A stretch of 64,000 nucleotides of DNA from Pseudothioclava arenosa (GTDB taxonomy: Bacteria > Pseudomonadota > Alphaproteobacteria > Rhodobacterales > Rhodobacteraceae). The notes beneath the pieces were generated by a model. That model saw only the letters and a list, made by a program, of their open reading frames with translations. It made no database searches and had not been told where the DNA came from. Location: NCBI RefSeq assembly GCF_002358085.1, contig NZ_NTJD01000002.1, positions 62,001 to 126,000 of the forward strand, given 5' to 3'. Position numbers and translations under genes: made by a program. Shown here in pieces: positions 11,050 through 19,984 of the stretch (the stretch's first letter is position 1; the number at the start of each line of letters is the position of its first letter).

Positions 11050-11307
11050 ATGGCGGACAATTCTTCGTCCAACGCCTACTGGAAAGCGAACATCAAGACG
11101 ATTCAGGTCTTCCTGGTCATCTGGTTCGTGTGTTCCTTCGGCTTTGGCATCCTGCTGCGTCCGATGCTTGCGGGCATCGGCATTGGTGGCACTGATCTGG
11201 GCTTCTGGTTTGCCCAGCAGGGCTCGATCATCGTCTTCTTGATCCTGATCTTCGCTTATGCCGCGCGCATGAACAAGCTGGACAAAGAATTCGGCGTGGA
11301 AGAGTAA
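11050..11307 (+). CDS. DUF4212 small membrane subunit of a sodium:solute symporter
   Basis: An 85-residue protein with two predicted membrane helices (VFLVIWFVCSFGFGIL and SIIVFLILIFAYAARM) and an acidic C-terminus. DUF4212 proteins are encoded immediately before SLC5-type symporters of the VC_2705 type and are taken to be an accessory subunit. The start at 11050 has GGGAG upstream. A GGGCCC-based hairpin lies in the gap after adk (11005-11022) and has no T run, so it may set relative expression and not terminate. The symporter gene begins 15 bp after this stop. Confidence 0.88.
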   Translation: MADNSSSNAYWKANIKTIQVFLVIWFVCSFGFGILLRPMLAGIGIGGTDLGFWFAQQGSIIVFLILIFAYAARMNKLDKEFGVEE

Positions 11308-11322
11308 GGGAGCGCAGGGACA

Positions 11323-13050
11323 ATGGATCAGTTTACGCTTAACCTTATCGTTGTGGGTGCGACCTTCGCGCTCTACATCGGTATCGCGATCTGGGCCCGT
11401 GCGGGCTCGACCGCTGAATTCTACGCCGCTGGTCGCGGCGTTAACCCCATCGTCAACGGTATGGCGACCGGTGCTGACTGGATGTCGGCCGCGTCGTTTA
11501 TCTCGATGGCGGGTATCATCGCCTTCGGCGGCTACGACACCTCGGCCTACCTGATGGGTTGGACCGGCGGCTATGTGCTGCTCGCCATGCTGCTCGCGCC
11601 CTACCTGCGCAAGTTCGGCAAGTTCACGGTTCCGGAATTCATCGGCGACCGTTTCTACTCGCAGACCGCCCGTACCGTGGCCGTTATCTGCCTCATCGTC
11701 GCCTCGGTGACCTACGTTATCGGTCAGATGACCGGCGTGGGCGTGGCCTTCTCGCGCTTCCTCGAAGTGGACAACGCGACCGGCCTCTTTATCGGCGCTG
11801 CGATCGTGTTCATGTACGCCGTGCTCGGCGGCATGAAAGGCATCACCTACACTCAGGTGGCTCAGTACGTCGTTCTGATCATCGCCTACACCATTCCGGC
11901 GATCTTCATCTCGCTGCAGCTCACGGGTAACCCGCTGCCGCCGCTGGGCCTGTTCTCGGACGCGACTGCCACCGGCAAGCCGATCCTGGAAACCCTGAAC
12001 GGCATGATGGCTGACCTCGGCTTCGGCTCGTACACCGAGCAGAAAGACACCACGCTGAACATGTTCCTGTTCACCGTGTCGCTGATGATCGGTACCGCCG
12101 GTCTGCCGCACGTGATCGTTCGCTTCTTCACCGTTCCGACCGTGAAGGACGCGCGTTCGTCGGCTGGCTGGGCTCTGGTCTTCATCGCGCTGCTGTATCT
12201 GACCGCTCCGGCGGTGGGTGCGATGGCCCGCATGAACCTGATCAACACCATCTATCCCGATGGCACCTCCGCCGCGCCGCTCGCTTACGAAGCGCGTCCG
12301 GATTGGGTCAAGAACTGGGAGAAGACCGGTCTGCTCAAGTTCGAAGACAAGAACGGTGACGGCCTCATCCAGTACGCCGCGTCGAAAGAAGCCAACGAGT
12401 TCGACGTGAACCGTGACATCATCACGCTGGCGAACCCGGAAATCGCGCAGCTGCCGGGCTGGGTTATCGCTCTGGTCGCCGCCGGTGGTCTCGCCGCCGC
12501 GCTCTCGACCGCTGCGGGCCTCTTGATGGCGATCTCGTCGGCCGTGTCGCACGACCTGATCAAGTCGCAGATCAACCCGAACATCTCGGAGAAGAACGAA
12601 CTGCTCGCCGCGCGTATCTCGATGGCTGTCGCTATCGCGGTCGCCACCTACCTGGGTCTGAACCCCCCGGGCTTCGCGGCGCAAACCGTGGCTCTGGCCT
12701 TCGGTCTGGCGGCTTCGTCGATCTTCCCGGCGCTGATGATGGGCATCTTCTCGAAGCGCATCAACAACACCGGTGCCGTGGCTGGTATGCTGGCTGGCCT
12801 GGGCGTGACGATCGTCTACATCTTCCTGCACAAAGGCTGGTTCTTCGTGGCCGACACCGCGTCCTTCTCGGATAGCGATCCGCTGCTCCTCTCGATCAAG
12901 TCGACCTCGTTCGGCGCGGTTGGCGCACTGATCAACTTCGTGGTGGCCTTCGTCGTGTCCGGCGCGACCAAAGACACCCCGGCCGAGATCCAGGAACTGG
13001 TGGAATCGATCCGTATCCCGAAAGGGGCCGGTGCGGCGGTTGACCACTGA
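11323..13050 (+). CDS. Sodium:solute symporter (SLC5/ActP-like, VC_2705 subfamily), probable acetate/short-chain carboxylate uptake
   Basis: A 575-residue integral membrane protein with about 13 helices. It has the SSS-family signatures AGRGVNPIVNGMATGADWMSAASF near the N-terminus and GGLAAALSTAAGLLMAISSAVSHD in the C-terminal half. An extramembrane loop between helices carries DKNGDGLI (12346-12369), which resembles an EF-hand loop. Co-location with acs, adk and DUF4212 suggests acetate, propionate or pyruvate as substrate; that is inference from context. A strong terminator hairpin follows at 13098. Confidence 0.88.
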   Translation: MDQFTLNLIVVGATFALYIGIAIWARAGSTAEFYAAGRGVNPIVNGMATGADWMSAASFISMAGIIAFGGYDTSAYLMGWTGGYVLLAMLLAPYLRKFGKFTVPEFIGDRFYSQTARTVAVICLIVASVTYVIGQMTGVGVAFSRFLEVDNATGLFIGAAIVFMYAVLGGMKGITYTQVAQYVVLIIAYTIPAIFISLQLTGNPLPPLGLFSDATATGKPILETLNGMMADLGFGSYTEQKDTTLNMFLFTVSLMIGTAGLPHVIVRFFTVPTVKDARSSAGWALVFIALLYLTAPAVGAMARMNLINTIYPDGTSAAPLAYEARPDWVKNWEKTGLLKFEDKNGDGLIQYAASKEANEFDVNRDIITLANPEIAQLPGWVIALVAAGGLAAALSTAAGLLMAISSAVSHDLIKSQINPNISEKNELLAARISMAVAIAVATYLGLNPPGFAAQTVALAFGLAASSIFPALMMGIFSKRINNTGAVAGMLAGLGVTIVYIFLHKGWFFVADTASFSDSDPLLLSIKSTSFGAVGALINFVVAFVVSGATKDTPAEIQELVESIRIPKGAGAAVDH

Positions 13051-13097
13051 GCCAACGCTCGGGCGATGTGCTAAGCATCGCCCGACCTGAAATCCCG

Positions 13098-13140
13098 GGC
13101 GCGCCCCGCTGATTGGCGCGGGGCGCGCCTTCTTCTTTTT
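13098..13140 (+). terminator. Intrinsic terminator after the symporter
   Basis: Perfect 12-bp GC stem (13098-13109 with 13118-13129), 8-base loop, then TTCTTCTTTTT. It separates the acs-symporter unit from the DUF294 unit only 13 bp before the next start, so read-through or a promoter upstream would be needed for the downstream genes. Confidence 0.85.
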
Positions 13141-13152
13141 CGGAGCTAAATC

Positions 13153-14988
13153 ATGAGCGCTGATCTGCAGCCCATCATCGCATTTCTCGAAGGCGTTCAT
13201 CCTTATGACAACCTGACGCGGGACGAGCTGGTACGAGTTGCCGGTTCCTTCAGCCGCAGGGAGCTCGCGGCAAACGAAGTCATCTACAACCTCGGTGACG
13301 AGCTGGACGGGCTGTGCCTGATCAAGGCCGGCGGGGTCGAGGTGACCGATGCGAACGGTGCGCTGGTCTCGATCCTCGGGCCGCGCAACTCCTTCGGTGA
13401 ACGCGGGCTGATGCGCGAGGGCTATGCGCTGACCTCGGCGCGCACCACCGAAGAGAGCGTGCTGCTGGTTCTGCCCGCCCCCGAATTCACCCGCCTGCGC
13501 GATGAGGCGCCGGCCTTTGCCCGCTTCTTCAACCGCTCGCGCAGCGAACAGGCAGCCGCCGATCGCCCGACCACGATCGCGACGATGAAAGTGGCCGATC
13601 TTCTGGCGCGCAAGCCGCTGTTCTGCGCCCCCGACACCACCGCGCAGGCCGCCGCGCAGATGATGCGCGAAACCCGTGCCTCCTCGCTGGGCGTGGTCGA
13701 GGGCGACAAGCTGCGCGGGATCCTCACGCAGCGCGACCTGTCGAACAAGATCGTCGCCGAGGCGATGCCGATCGCCACGCCGGTGGCCGCGATCATGACG
13801 CCCGATCCGATCGCGCTTTCGCCGAATGCGCTCGGCTCGGACATCCTGCACATCATGCTGGAGCGCAAGATCGGCCACCTGCCGATCGTCGATCAGGGCC
13901 GGTTTGTCGGCATGATCACCCAGACCGACCTGACCCGCTTCCAGGCGGTCAGCTCGGCGGTGCTGATCCGCGACGTGGCCTCGGCCGGGACGGTGGCCGA
14001 GATGGCCCGCGTGACCGCCCAGATCCCGCAACTGCTGGTGCAGCTGGTGGGGGGGCACCAGAGCCACGAAGTCACCACCCGCCTGATCACCGACATCGCC
14101 GATGCCGTCACCCGCCGCCTGCTGACCATGGCCGAAGAACAGCTCGGCGCGCCGCCCGTGCCCTATCTCTGGCTCGCCTGTGGCAGCCAGGGCCGGCAGG
14201 AGCAAACCGGCGTTTCGGATCAGGACAACTGCATCATCTATGACGATGCCGCCACGGCCGACGACCACGCCTATTTCAAGGCGCTCGCCAAGATCGTCTC
14301 GGACGGGCTCAATGAATGCGGCTACGTCTATTGCCCGGGCGACATGATGGCCACGGCCGAGCGCTGGTGCCAGCCCGCGCGGGTTTGGCGCGGCTATTTC
14401 CAGGACTGGATCAACAAGCCCAACCCCGAGGCGCAGATGCTGGCCTCGGTGATGTTCGACCTGCGCGCGATCGGTGGCACCGGTGGGCATCTGTTCGCCG
14501 AGCTGCAGGCCGAGATGCTCGACAACGCGGCGCGCAACTCGATCTTCGTGGCGCATATGATCTCCAACTCGCTCAAGCACACGCCGCCGCTGGGCCTCTT
14601 GCGCGGCTTTGCCACGATCCGCTCGGGCGAGCATCGCAACCATATCGACATGAAACACAACGGCGTGGTGCCGGTGACCGATCTGGCGCGTGTCTACGCG
14701 CTGCAGGGCCGCCTGACCGAGGTGAACACCCGCGCGCGCATCTTCGGCGCCGAGGATGCGGGCATCATCTCGGCCTCGGGCGCGCGCGACCTGATCGAGG
14801 CCTATGACCTGATCCAGACGATGCGGCTCGAGAACCAGACCCATCTGGTGCGCGCGGGCCGCAAACCCGACAACTTCCTTGCCCCTTCCGATCTGAGCGA
14901 TTTCGAGCGGTCGCATTTGCGCGATGCCTTCGTGGTCGTGCGCACGATGCAATCGGCGATCGGTCACGGCAAGGGCAGCATGAGCTAA
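13153..14988 (+). CDS. cNMP-binding/CBS/DUF294 nucleotidyltransferase-like signalling protein
   Basis: A 611-residue cytoplasmic protein with four parts. Residues 1-130 are a cyclic-nucleotide-binding-like barrel, about 150-270 are a CBS pair (LGVVEGDKLRGILTQRDL and HLPIVDQGRFVGMITQTDLTR), and about 300-440 are a DUF294 GlnD-like nucleotidyltransferase domain. The last contains GSQGRQEQTGVSDQDN near residue 343, including the G-S and D-x-D elements of the fold. A DUF294 C-terminal helical domain follows. Such proteins accompany DUF4212-SSS symporters in many proteobacteria and probably tune transport or carbon signalling. The target is unknown. Confidence 0.87.
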   Translation: MSADLQPIIAFLEGVHPYDNLTRDELVRVAGSFSRRELAANEVIYNLGDELDGLCLIKAGGVEVTDANGALVSILGPRNSFGERGLMREGYALTSARTTEESVLLVLPAPEFTRLRDEAPAFARFFNRSRSEQAAADRPTTIATMKVADLLARKPLFCAPDTTAQAAAQMMRETRASSLGVVEGDKLRGILTQRDLSNKIVAEAMPIATPVAAIMTPDPIALSPNALGSDILHIMLERKIGHLPIVDQGRFVGMITQTDLTRFQAVSSAVLIRDVASAGTVAEMARVTAQIPQLLVQLVGGHQSHEVTTRLITDIADAVTRRLLTMAEEQLGAPPVPYLWLACGSQGRQEQTGVSDQDNCIIYDDAATADDHAYFKALAKIVSDGLNECGYVYCPGDMMATAERWCQPARVWRGYFQDWINKPNPEAQMLASVMFDLRAIGGTGGHLFAELQAEMLDNAARNSIFVAHMISNSLKHTPPLGLLRGFATIRSGEHRNHIDMKHNGVVPVTDLARVYALQGRLTEVNTRARIFGAEDAGIISASGARDLIEAYDLIQTMRLENQTHLVRAGRKPDNFLAPSDLSDFERSHLRDAFVVVRTMQSAIGHGKGSMS

Positions 14989-15003
14989 GGACAAGAATAC
15001 GGA

Positions 15004-15531
15004 ATGCTGAACGACTTTATGACGATGCTGGCGGGCGGCGCCTTTGCGGCGCTGACGATCTACGCGCTGCGCCATGCGCTGCGCAAATGGGCCGGCATCG
15101 AGATGGCGAAATGGGTGATGCCGGCCTGCGCGGGGGCAGCGATGCTCGCGGTGACGATCTGGCAGGAATACAACTGGTATCCGACCATGCGCGCGGGGCT
15201 GCATGAGGGTGTCGAGGTGGTGCTGACCGGCGAGGAAAGCTCGTGGTGGCGCCCCTGGACCTATCTCGTGCCGATCACCACCCGGCTGATGGCGATGGAT
15301 ACGAACCGGCTCAAACGCCACGGCGATGTCGTGGAGGGGGAGCTTTTGCTGGCGCAGCGCTGGCAGCTTGGCGTCAAGGCGGTGCCGGTTGCCTATGATT
15401 GTGCCGCACATGCCCGTGCCGACCTTCTGGACGGCGCGGTCATTAGCGAGGAGGGGCAGCTGGTCGGAGGAAGCTGGCTGCCGATTGATCCGCAGGACCG
15501 CGGGCTGAACGTGGCGTGCAACGGAGGATAA
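15004..15531 (+). CDS. Conserved membrane protein of unknown function in the acetate block
   Basis: I do not recognise a named domain. The 175-residue protein has two N-terminal hydrophobic segments (about residues 8-25 and 38-56) and a soluble C-terminal part of about 115 residues. The latter contains SSWWRPWTYLVPITTR and a two-cysteine region (AYDCAAHARADLL ... LNVACNGG). It lies 15 bp after the DUF294 gene and 3 bp before the response regulator, so it is very probably co-transcribed with both. The position points to a role in the same signalling or transport module. Confidence 0.7.
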   Translation: MLNDFMTMLAGGAFAALTIYALRHALRKWAGIEMAKWVMPACAGAAMLAVTIWQEYNWYPTMRAGLHEGVEVVLTGEESSWWRPWTYLVPITTRLMAMDTNRLKRHGDVVEGELLLAQRWQLGVKAVPVAYDCAAHARADLLDGAVISEEGQLVGGSWLPIDPQDRGLNVACNGG

Positions 15532-15534
15532 AGC

Positions 15535-15927
15535 ATGGCTGTCGGGGGGAGGAAACAGCGCGTTCTGATCGTGGAGGACGAGGATAATATCGCCATCGCC
15601 CTCGACTATCTGATGACGCGCGAAGGCTACGAGCATGAGCGGATCGCGTCCGGCGCCGAGGCGCTCGACCGGATCCGATCGCTCAAGCCGGATCTGGTGC
15701 TCCTCGATGTCATGCTACCCGAGGTTTCGGGCTATGAAATCTGTCAGAATGTGCGTTCCGACGAGAGCCTCGCGGATGTGCGCATCCTGATGATGACCGC
15801 GCGCGGCTCGGCGATGGAGCGGCGCAAGGGGCTTGCGCTCGGGGCCGACGGGTTCATCGCAAAACCCTTCGAGCTCAAGGAGTTGCGCGAGGAGGTGCAC
15901 CGCATTCTCGACAAGGAGGGTGCGTGA
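15535..15927 (+). CDS. Single-domain response regulator (REC only)
   Basis: A 130-residue receiver domain with no output domain. The phospho-acceptor is in LLDVMLPEVSG, the acidic pair in VEDED, and the conserved Lys in AKPF. Such proteins relay phosphate or act by protein contact. It starts 3 bp after the preceding gene. Its stop TGA shares one base with the ATG of the kinase-exonuclease fusion, which implies translational coupling. Because the neighbouring kinase-like protein has lost its phospho-histidine, the phosphate donor must come from elsewhere or phosphorylation may not be used. Confidence 0.9.
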   Translation: MAVGGRKQRVLIVEDEDNIAIALDYLMTREGYEHERIASGAEALDRIRSLKPDLVLLDVMLPEVSGYEICQNVRSDESLADVRILMMTARGSAMERRKGLALGADGFIAKPFELKELREEVHRILDKEGA

Positions 15928-18020
15928 TGAACCTTTCTCGTCTGAGCTTGCGGGTCCGGGTTTTCCTGTTTTTCGCGGCGCTCGCGGCGGGAAACGTCAT
16001 CGCCCTGATCACCGGCCTGTTCTTCGGCTACGAACGCCTTGGCGACCCGAGCGTGCGCGACGCGATGATCATCGGCGGCGTGATCGCCGGGATGGCCATT
16101 CTCGGGTCGCTGGCCGGGGTCTGGTATCTGTTTGACGAAAACGTCTCGAAGCCGATCGAGCGGCTCGCCGGGTTCCTGCGCACGCGCACCCATGCTGAGG
16201 TCGAGGGCGAACTTGATGCCGATCTGGCGCGCCACCTTGGCGATCTCGCGCCCGCCGCGCAGGCGATGACCGCGCATCTGCGCGAAACCCGCCAGGCGCT
16301 GACCGAGGCCGTCCAGCGTGAAACCTCGCGGCTGTCCTCCGAGAAAGAGCGCCTTGAGGCGCTGCTGTGCGACGTGCCCGTTGGCGTTCTGCTATGTACG
16401 CCCGACCATCAGCTTGCGTTCTACAACGGGCAGGCGGTTGACCTGCTGGGCGCGGGCCATGCGCCGGGGCTGGATCGGCGCGTCTTCGACTATCTGCACG
16501 AACCGCCCGTCGCCCATGCCTATGAACGCCTGATCCAGACCGAAGACCCCGACGCGGCATCGGACCTGCTCTGCGCCACGATCGCGGACGGCAAGGTGCT
16601 GGCCGCGCGGATGCGGCTTTTGTCCGAGGGCGAGGATCACCACCTGTCGAAACGTCCGGGCTATGTGCTGACGCTGCGCGACGTGTCGGGCGACATGCGC
16701 GCCCATGCGCAGCGCGAGCAACTGATGGACGAGCTGTTCGACCGCATCCGTCGCCCCTCGGCGGCGCTGCAATCGCTGACCGGGGTGCTGACCGACGATG
16801 ACGGCCCGACGGGGGCCGCGCGCGACAAGGTGCGCTCCGCCGCCCGGACCGAGGCGCGCCAACTGGCCGAGGCGATCCACACCCTGTTCGAGCGCCACGA
16901 AGCGAACCGCGCCGACTGGTGGCCGCTGGCGATGATCCGGGCCTCGGACCTTGGCGATGCCGTGCAGGCGCGGATCGAGGCCGAAGGCGGGACCATCGCG
17001 CTCGATGTCGCGCCACTGATGCTGCGCTGCGAGGGCTTCGAAACGGTCGCGCTTCTGTCGCATCTGAGCACCCGGCTCGGCCCCTGTGCCGATCTGACGC
17101 TGGGTGTCCATGAGGATGGCGCCGGGGCGCTGATCACGCTGAGCTGGAGCGGCGCGCCGGTCCCGATCGCGGCGCTGGAAGGCTGGCTCGAAGAGCCGCT
17201 GGATATCGGCCTTGAGGGCATGACCGGGCGGCGCGTGCTGATCAGCCACGCCTCCGAGCTTTGGCCCGAAACCCTGCCTGGCGGGCGGGCGCGGTTGTGT
17301 CTGCCGCTGCGCGAGGCGCGTTGGGAAACCGCGCGCCCGGCGCCGGTGCCGCGCGCGGTGGTCTATGACTTCGAGCTGCTGGGTAAGGCGCGCGAGGCCG
17401 AGATTGCCGCGACGCCCTTGGAAAACCTGACCTATGTCGTTTTCGACACCGAGACCACGGGGCTCCTGCCGACCGAGGGCGACGAGATCGTGCAGATCGC
17501 GGCGGTGCGGATCGTCAACGGGCGGCGCGTGCATACCGAGGTCTTCGACACGCTGGTCAATCCGGGTCGCAAGATCCCGCAGGCCTCGACCGCGGTGCAT
17601 GGGATTTCCGACGCGATGGTCGAAGGCGCCCCCGATATTGCCGAAGTCGGTCGCAAGTTCCATAAATTCGTCGAAGGCGCGGTTCTGGTGGCCCATAACG
17701 CGCCCTTCGACATGGAATTCCTGCGCCGCAAAGAGCTGCTGATCGGGCAGAATTTCGACAATCCGGTTCTGGATACCGTGCTCTTGTCGGCGGTGGTCTT
17801 TGGCCAGTCCGAAAGCCATTCGCTGGACTCGCTGACGCATCGGCTGGGCATTACCATCCCCGAAGAGGCGCGCCACACCGCGATCGGGGATACGGTCGCG
17901 ACGGCGGATGCCTTCCTGAAGCTGCTGCCGGCGCTGAAGGCGCGCGGGCTGAACAGCTTTGGCGAGGTGGTGGCCGAGGTGCGCAAGCACGGGAGGCTGA
18001 TCAAGGACCTGAACGGCTGA
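15927..18020 (+). CDS. Degenerate membrane histidine-kinase module fused to a DEDDh 3'-5' exonuclease
   Basis: A 697-residue protein. Two N-terminal membrane helices (about 12-32 and 48-66) are followed by a HAMP-like/coiled-coil stretch and a PAS-like domain around LEALLCDVPVGVLLCTPDHQL. Next come a DHp-like helix in which the H-box HE[LI]RxP reads DRIRRP and a weak ATPase-like region lacking clear N and G boxes. The last 190 residues are a DnaQ/PolC-type exonuclease with an intact active site: FDTETTGL, HNAPFDMEFL, and HTAIGDTVATADAF. The AAGGAGGG site at 15913 supports the ATG at 15927 over the overlapping GTG. The exonuclease should be catalytically able, while the kinase part is probably a sensor or scaffold only. 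Confidence 0.85.
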   Translation: MNLSRLSLRVRVFLFFAALAAGNVIALITGLFFGYERLGDPSVRDAMIIGGVIAGMAILGSLAGVWYLFDENVSKPIERLAGFLRTRTHAEVEGELDADLARHLGDLAPAAQAMTAHLRETRQALTEAVQRETSRLSSEKERLEALLCDVPVGVLLCTPDHQLAFYNGQAVDLLGAGHAPGLDRRVFDYLHEPPVAHAYERLIQTEDPDAASDLLCATIADGKVLAARMRLLSEGEDHHLSKRPGYVLTLRDVSGDMRAHAQREQLMDELFDRIRRPSAALQSLTGVLTDDDGPTGAARDKVRSAARTEARQLAEAIHTLFERHEANRADWWPLAMIRASDLGDAVQARIEAEGGTIALDVAPLMLRCEGFETVALLSHLSTRLGPCADLTLGVHEDGAGALITLSWSGAPVPIAALEGWLEEPLDIGLEGMTGRRVLISHASELWPETLPGGRARLCLPLREARWETARPAPVPRAVVYDFELLGKAREAEIAATPLENLTYVVFDTETTGLLPTEGDEIVQIAAVRIVNGRRVHTEVFDTLVNPGRKIPQASTAVHGISDAMVEGAPDIAEVGRKFHKFVEGAVLVAHNAPFDMEFLRRKELLIGQNFDNPVLDTVLLSAVVFGQSESHSLDSLTHRLGITIPEEARHTAIGDTVATADAFLKLLPALKARGLNSFGEVVAEVRKHGRLIKDLNG

Positions 18021-18025
18021 GCAAG

Positions 18026-18070
18026 GCCGGGGGCGCTGCCCCCGGACCCCCGGCGTATTTCGGCCAAGAA
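18026..18070. repeat. Palindromic intergenic repeat, copy 1
   Basis: Hairpin CCGGGGGC-GCT-GCCCCCGG (18027-18045) followed by a core CCCCCGGCGTATTTCGGC and AAGAAGAA. The same architecture recurs at 26312-26450 and 30799-30865. Here it fills the gap between two convergent genes and can serve as a terminator. Confidence 0.65.
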
Positions 18071-18074
18071 GAAG

Positions 18075-18416
18075 TTACAGGAGGTCGAGGACCGCCTCCG
18101 GCGGACGGCCGAGGCGTGCGGCGCTGTCGCTCAGCACCAGCGGGCGCTCGATCAGGCGCGGATTGGCGGCGAGCGCGTCGAGGATCGCGGCCTCGGGTGC
18201 GTCCTTGGTCAGGCCTTCGGGGCGGTCTTTTTCTTTCCAGCGCAGGAGATCGGCGGCGGGGCGGCCGAGCAGCGCCAGCGCGGCTTCAAGCTCCGCGCGC
18301 GAGGGCGCGTCTTCCAGATAGAGCCGCACCTTGGGCGTAGCGCCCTGAGCCTCGATCAGCGCCAGCGTCTCGCGCGATTTCGAGCAGCGCGGGTTGTGCC
18401 AGATCGTCAGAGCCAT
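18075..18416 (-). CDS. ArsC/Spx-family thioredoxin-fold reductase (arsenate reductase-like)
   Basis: A 113-residue protein of the ArsC family. The N-terminal [16 protein letters not shown] carries the single catalytic cysteine, and the later [15 protein letters not shown] segment matches the conserved region around the arsenate-binding arginine. Family members reduce arsenate with glutaredoxin, but many, such as YffB, have other or unknown roles. It is not next to ars genes: it is the third gene of the DUF952-pyrD-arsC unit and overlaps the end of pyrD by 10 bp. An arsenate role is therefore tentative. Confidence 0.85.
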   Translation of the reverse strand: MALTIWHNPRCSKSRETLALIEAQGATPKVRLYLEDAPSRAELEAALALLGRPAADLLRWKEKDRPEGLTKDAPEAAILDALAANPRLIERPLVLSDSAARLGRPPEAVLDLL

Positions 18417-19465
18417 TCGCCCCTCCCGCTGCCGACGGCCTCCGCGACCGAGGCGAACCCATCGCGCTGGAGCAGACGATCGAGCCCGCGCGCGACCTCG
18501 CCGGCGAGCGAAAGGCCCTGATAGACCATCGCGCTGTAGATCTGTACGGCCGAGGCGCCCGCGCGGATTTTCTGATAGGCCTGTTCGGCCGAGGAAATCC
18601 CGCCAACGCCGATCAACGGCAGTTTGCCGTCGGTCAGTTGCGAAAGCCGGGCGAGGACATGCGTGGACTTTTCAAACAATGGCGCGCCGGAAAGGCCGCC
18701 AGCCTCGCCACGATGAGCAGATTTCAAACCCTCGCGCGAGAGTGTGGTGTTGGTGGCAATCACCCCGTCGATGCCGGAGGTGAGCGCGACTTCGGCAATC
18801 TCGGCCAGCTCGTCAGCCGAGAGATCGGGCGCGATTTTCAGGAAAACAGGGATCTGCCGTGCAAGCCCGGCACGGGTTTCGATGACGCCCGCCAGGAGGG
18901 CCTCAAGCGCGGCCCGCCCTTGCAGGTCGCGCAGCTTCTCGGTGTTGGGCGAGGAGACGTTGACGGTCGCGAAATCGACATGCGGGCCGGCATGGGCGAG
19001 CACGCGGGCGAAATCGGCGGCGCGGTCGGTGCTGTCCTTGTTGGCGCCGAGGTTGAGCCCGACCGGAATGCCTTTGGGGCGTTGCGCCAGCCGCGCGGTG
19101 ATCGCCTCCATGCCCTCATTGTTGAAGCCGAAGCGGTTGATGACGGCGCGGTCTTCGCTCAGGCGAAAGAGCCGCGGCTTCGGGTTGCCGGGTTGCGGGC
19201 GCGGGGTGGCGGCGCCGATCTCGATGAAACCGAACCCCGCCCGCATCAGCGCACCGACGGCCTCTGCGTTCTTGTCGAAACCGGCGGCAAGGCCGACCGG
19301 GTTGGGCAGCGCCATCCCCGCCAGATCCGTCGCCAGACGCGGCGTGGAAACCGGGCCGGGCAGGGGCACCAGCCCCGCCTTCAGCGCCTTGATCGCCCAG
19401 CCGTGGGCAGCCTCGGGGTCGAGGCGATGCATCAGCGCAAGGCCCGCGCGTTCGGCGAGGTTCAT
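18407..19465 (-). CDS. pyrD: Dihydroorotate dehydrogenase (quinone), class 2
   Basis: Membrane-associated FMN enzyme that oxidises dihydroorotate to orotate in pyrimidine synthesis, passing electrons to quinone. The 352-residue protein has the class 2 N-terminal amphipathic helix followed by [27 protein letters not shown], the catalytic-serine region [17 protein letters not shown], and the FMN-binding [29 protein letters not shown]. The start at 19465 overlaps the stop of the DUF952 gene as ATGA, so the two are translationally coupled. Confidence 0.95.
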   Translation of the reverse strand: MNLAERAGLALMHRLDPEAAHGWAIKALKAGLVPLPGPVSTPRLATDLAGMALPNPVGLAAGFDKNAEAVGALMRAGFGFIEIGAATPRPQPGNPKPRLFRLSEDRAVINRFGFNNEGMEAITARLAQRPKGIPVGLNLGANKDSTDRAADFARVLAHAGPHVDFATVNVSSPNTEKLRDLQGRAALEALLAGVIETRAGLARQIPVFLKIAPDLSADELAEIAEVALTSGIDGVIATNTTLSREGLKSAHRGEAGGLSGAPLFEKSTHVLARLSQLTDGKLPLIGVGGISSAEQAYQKIRAGASAVQIYSAMVYQGLSLAGEVARGLDRLLQRDGFASVAEAVGSGRGEWL

Positions 19466-19800
19466 AGCAGGTCCTCCGGGAAAATATGGCCCGCGGCGCC
19501 AAGCGGCAGGGATTTGTCCCAGACCACCTCGGCCAGTTCGAGCGGGCGATAGAGATGCGGGAAGAGCGCGCCGCCGCGCGACACTTCCCATTTCAGCGCA
19601 GCCCCGAGCGCATCGGACGAGAACGCCACCAGCACCAGGTCGGATTGCCCGGTAAAATGCTTGGCAGCGGTCTCGACGACCTGCTGGGCGGTGGAGAAAT
19701 GGATGAACCCGTCGGCCAGATCGACCGGCGCGCCGAGCGTCCGGCCTGCGGCCTTGAAAGCATCCCATTCGGGGCGGCGGAAAATCTTGTAGATCAGCAT
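19462..19800 (-). CDS. DUF952 domain-containing protein
   Basis: A 112-residue protein matching the DUF952 family. It starts [18 protein letters not shown], continues [23 protein letters not shown], and ends with a [20 protein letters not shown] segment. The family is small, cytoplasmic and of unknown function, possibly glutathione-S-transferase-linked in some annotations. The ATG at 19800 fits the family start; the in-frame upstream extension is not conserved in character. It leads the operon into pyrD through an ATGA overlap. Confidence 0.85.
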   Translation of the reverse strand: MLIYKIFRRPEWDAFKAAGRTLGAPVDLADGFIHFSTAQQVVETAAKHFTGQSDLVLVAFSSDALGAALKWEVSRGGALFPHLYRPLELAEVVWDKSLPLGAAGHIFPEDLL

Positions 19801-19923
19801 GGGGCAGAAATGGCGGATGCCTGCGAAATGGTCAATCCCGCTCAAGAGTGCCGCGCAATCGGCGGAGTGTCGCGCGCGGTGGCAGTTGTCCATGTGGCTG
19901 ACGATGCGGCAGGCGATTCAATT

Positions 19924-19941
19924 TTTGACAGATTGGTCAAA
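19924..19941. promoter_or_regulatory. Inverted repeat TTTGAC-N6-GTCAAA, operator candidate
   Basis: Perfect six-base arms centred 52 bp upstream of the 5'-nucleotidase start and about 130 bp upstream of the DUF952 start. It includes a TTGACA hexamer that could also act as a -35 element, though no good -10 follows at the usual distance. Confidence 0.35.
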
Positions 19942-19984
19942 TGTGGCCCAGAGTGTCTGCACTTGGACAACTCGGAGGGAACCC

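Noticed and set aside
10804-15636. A 1610-codon open frame on the minus strand
   Set aside because: It runs antisense through adk, the symporter, DUF294 and two more genes, and its product is Arg/His/Asp rich without domains. It is a by-product of high GC at third positions of the real genes.
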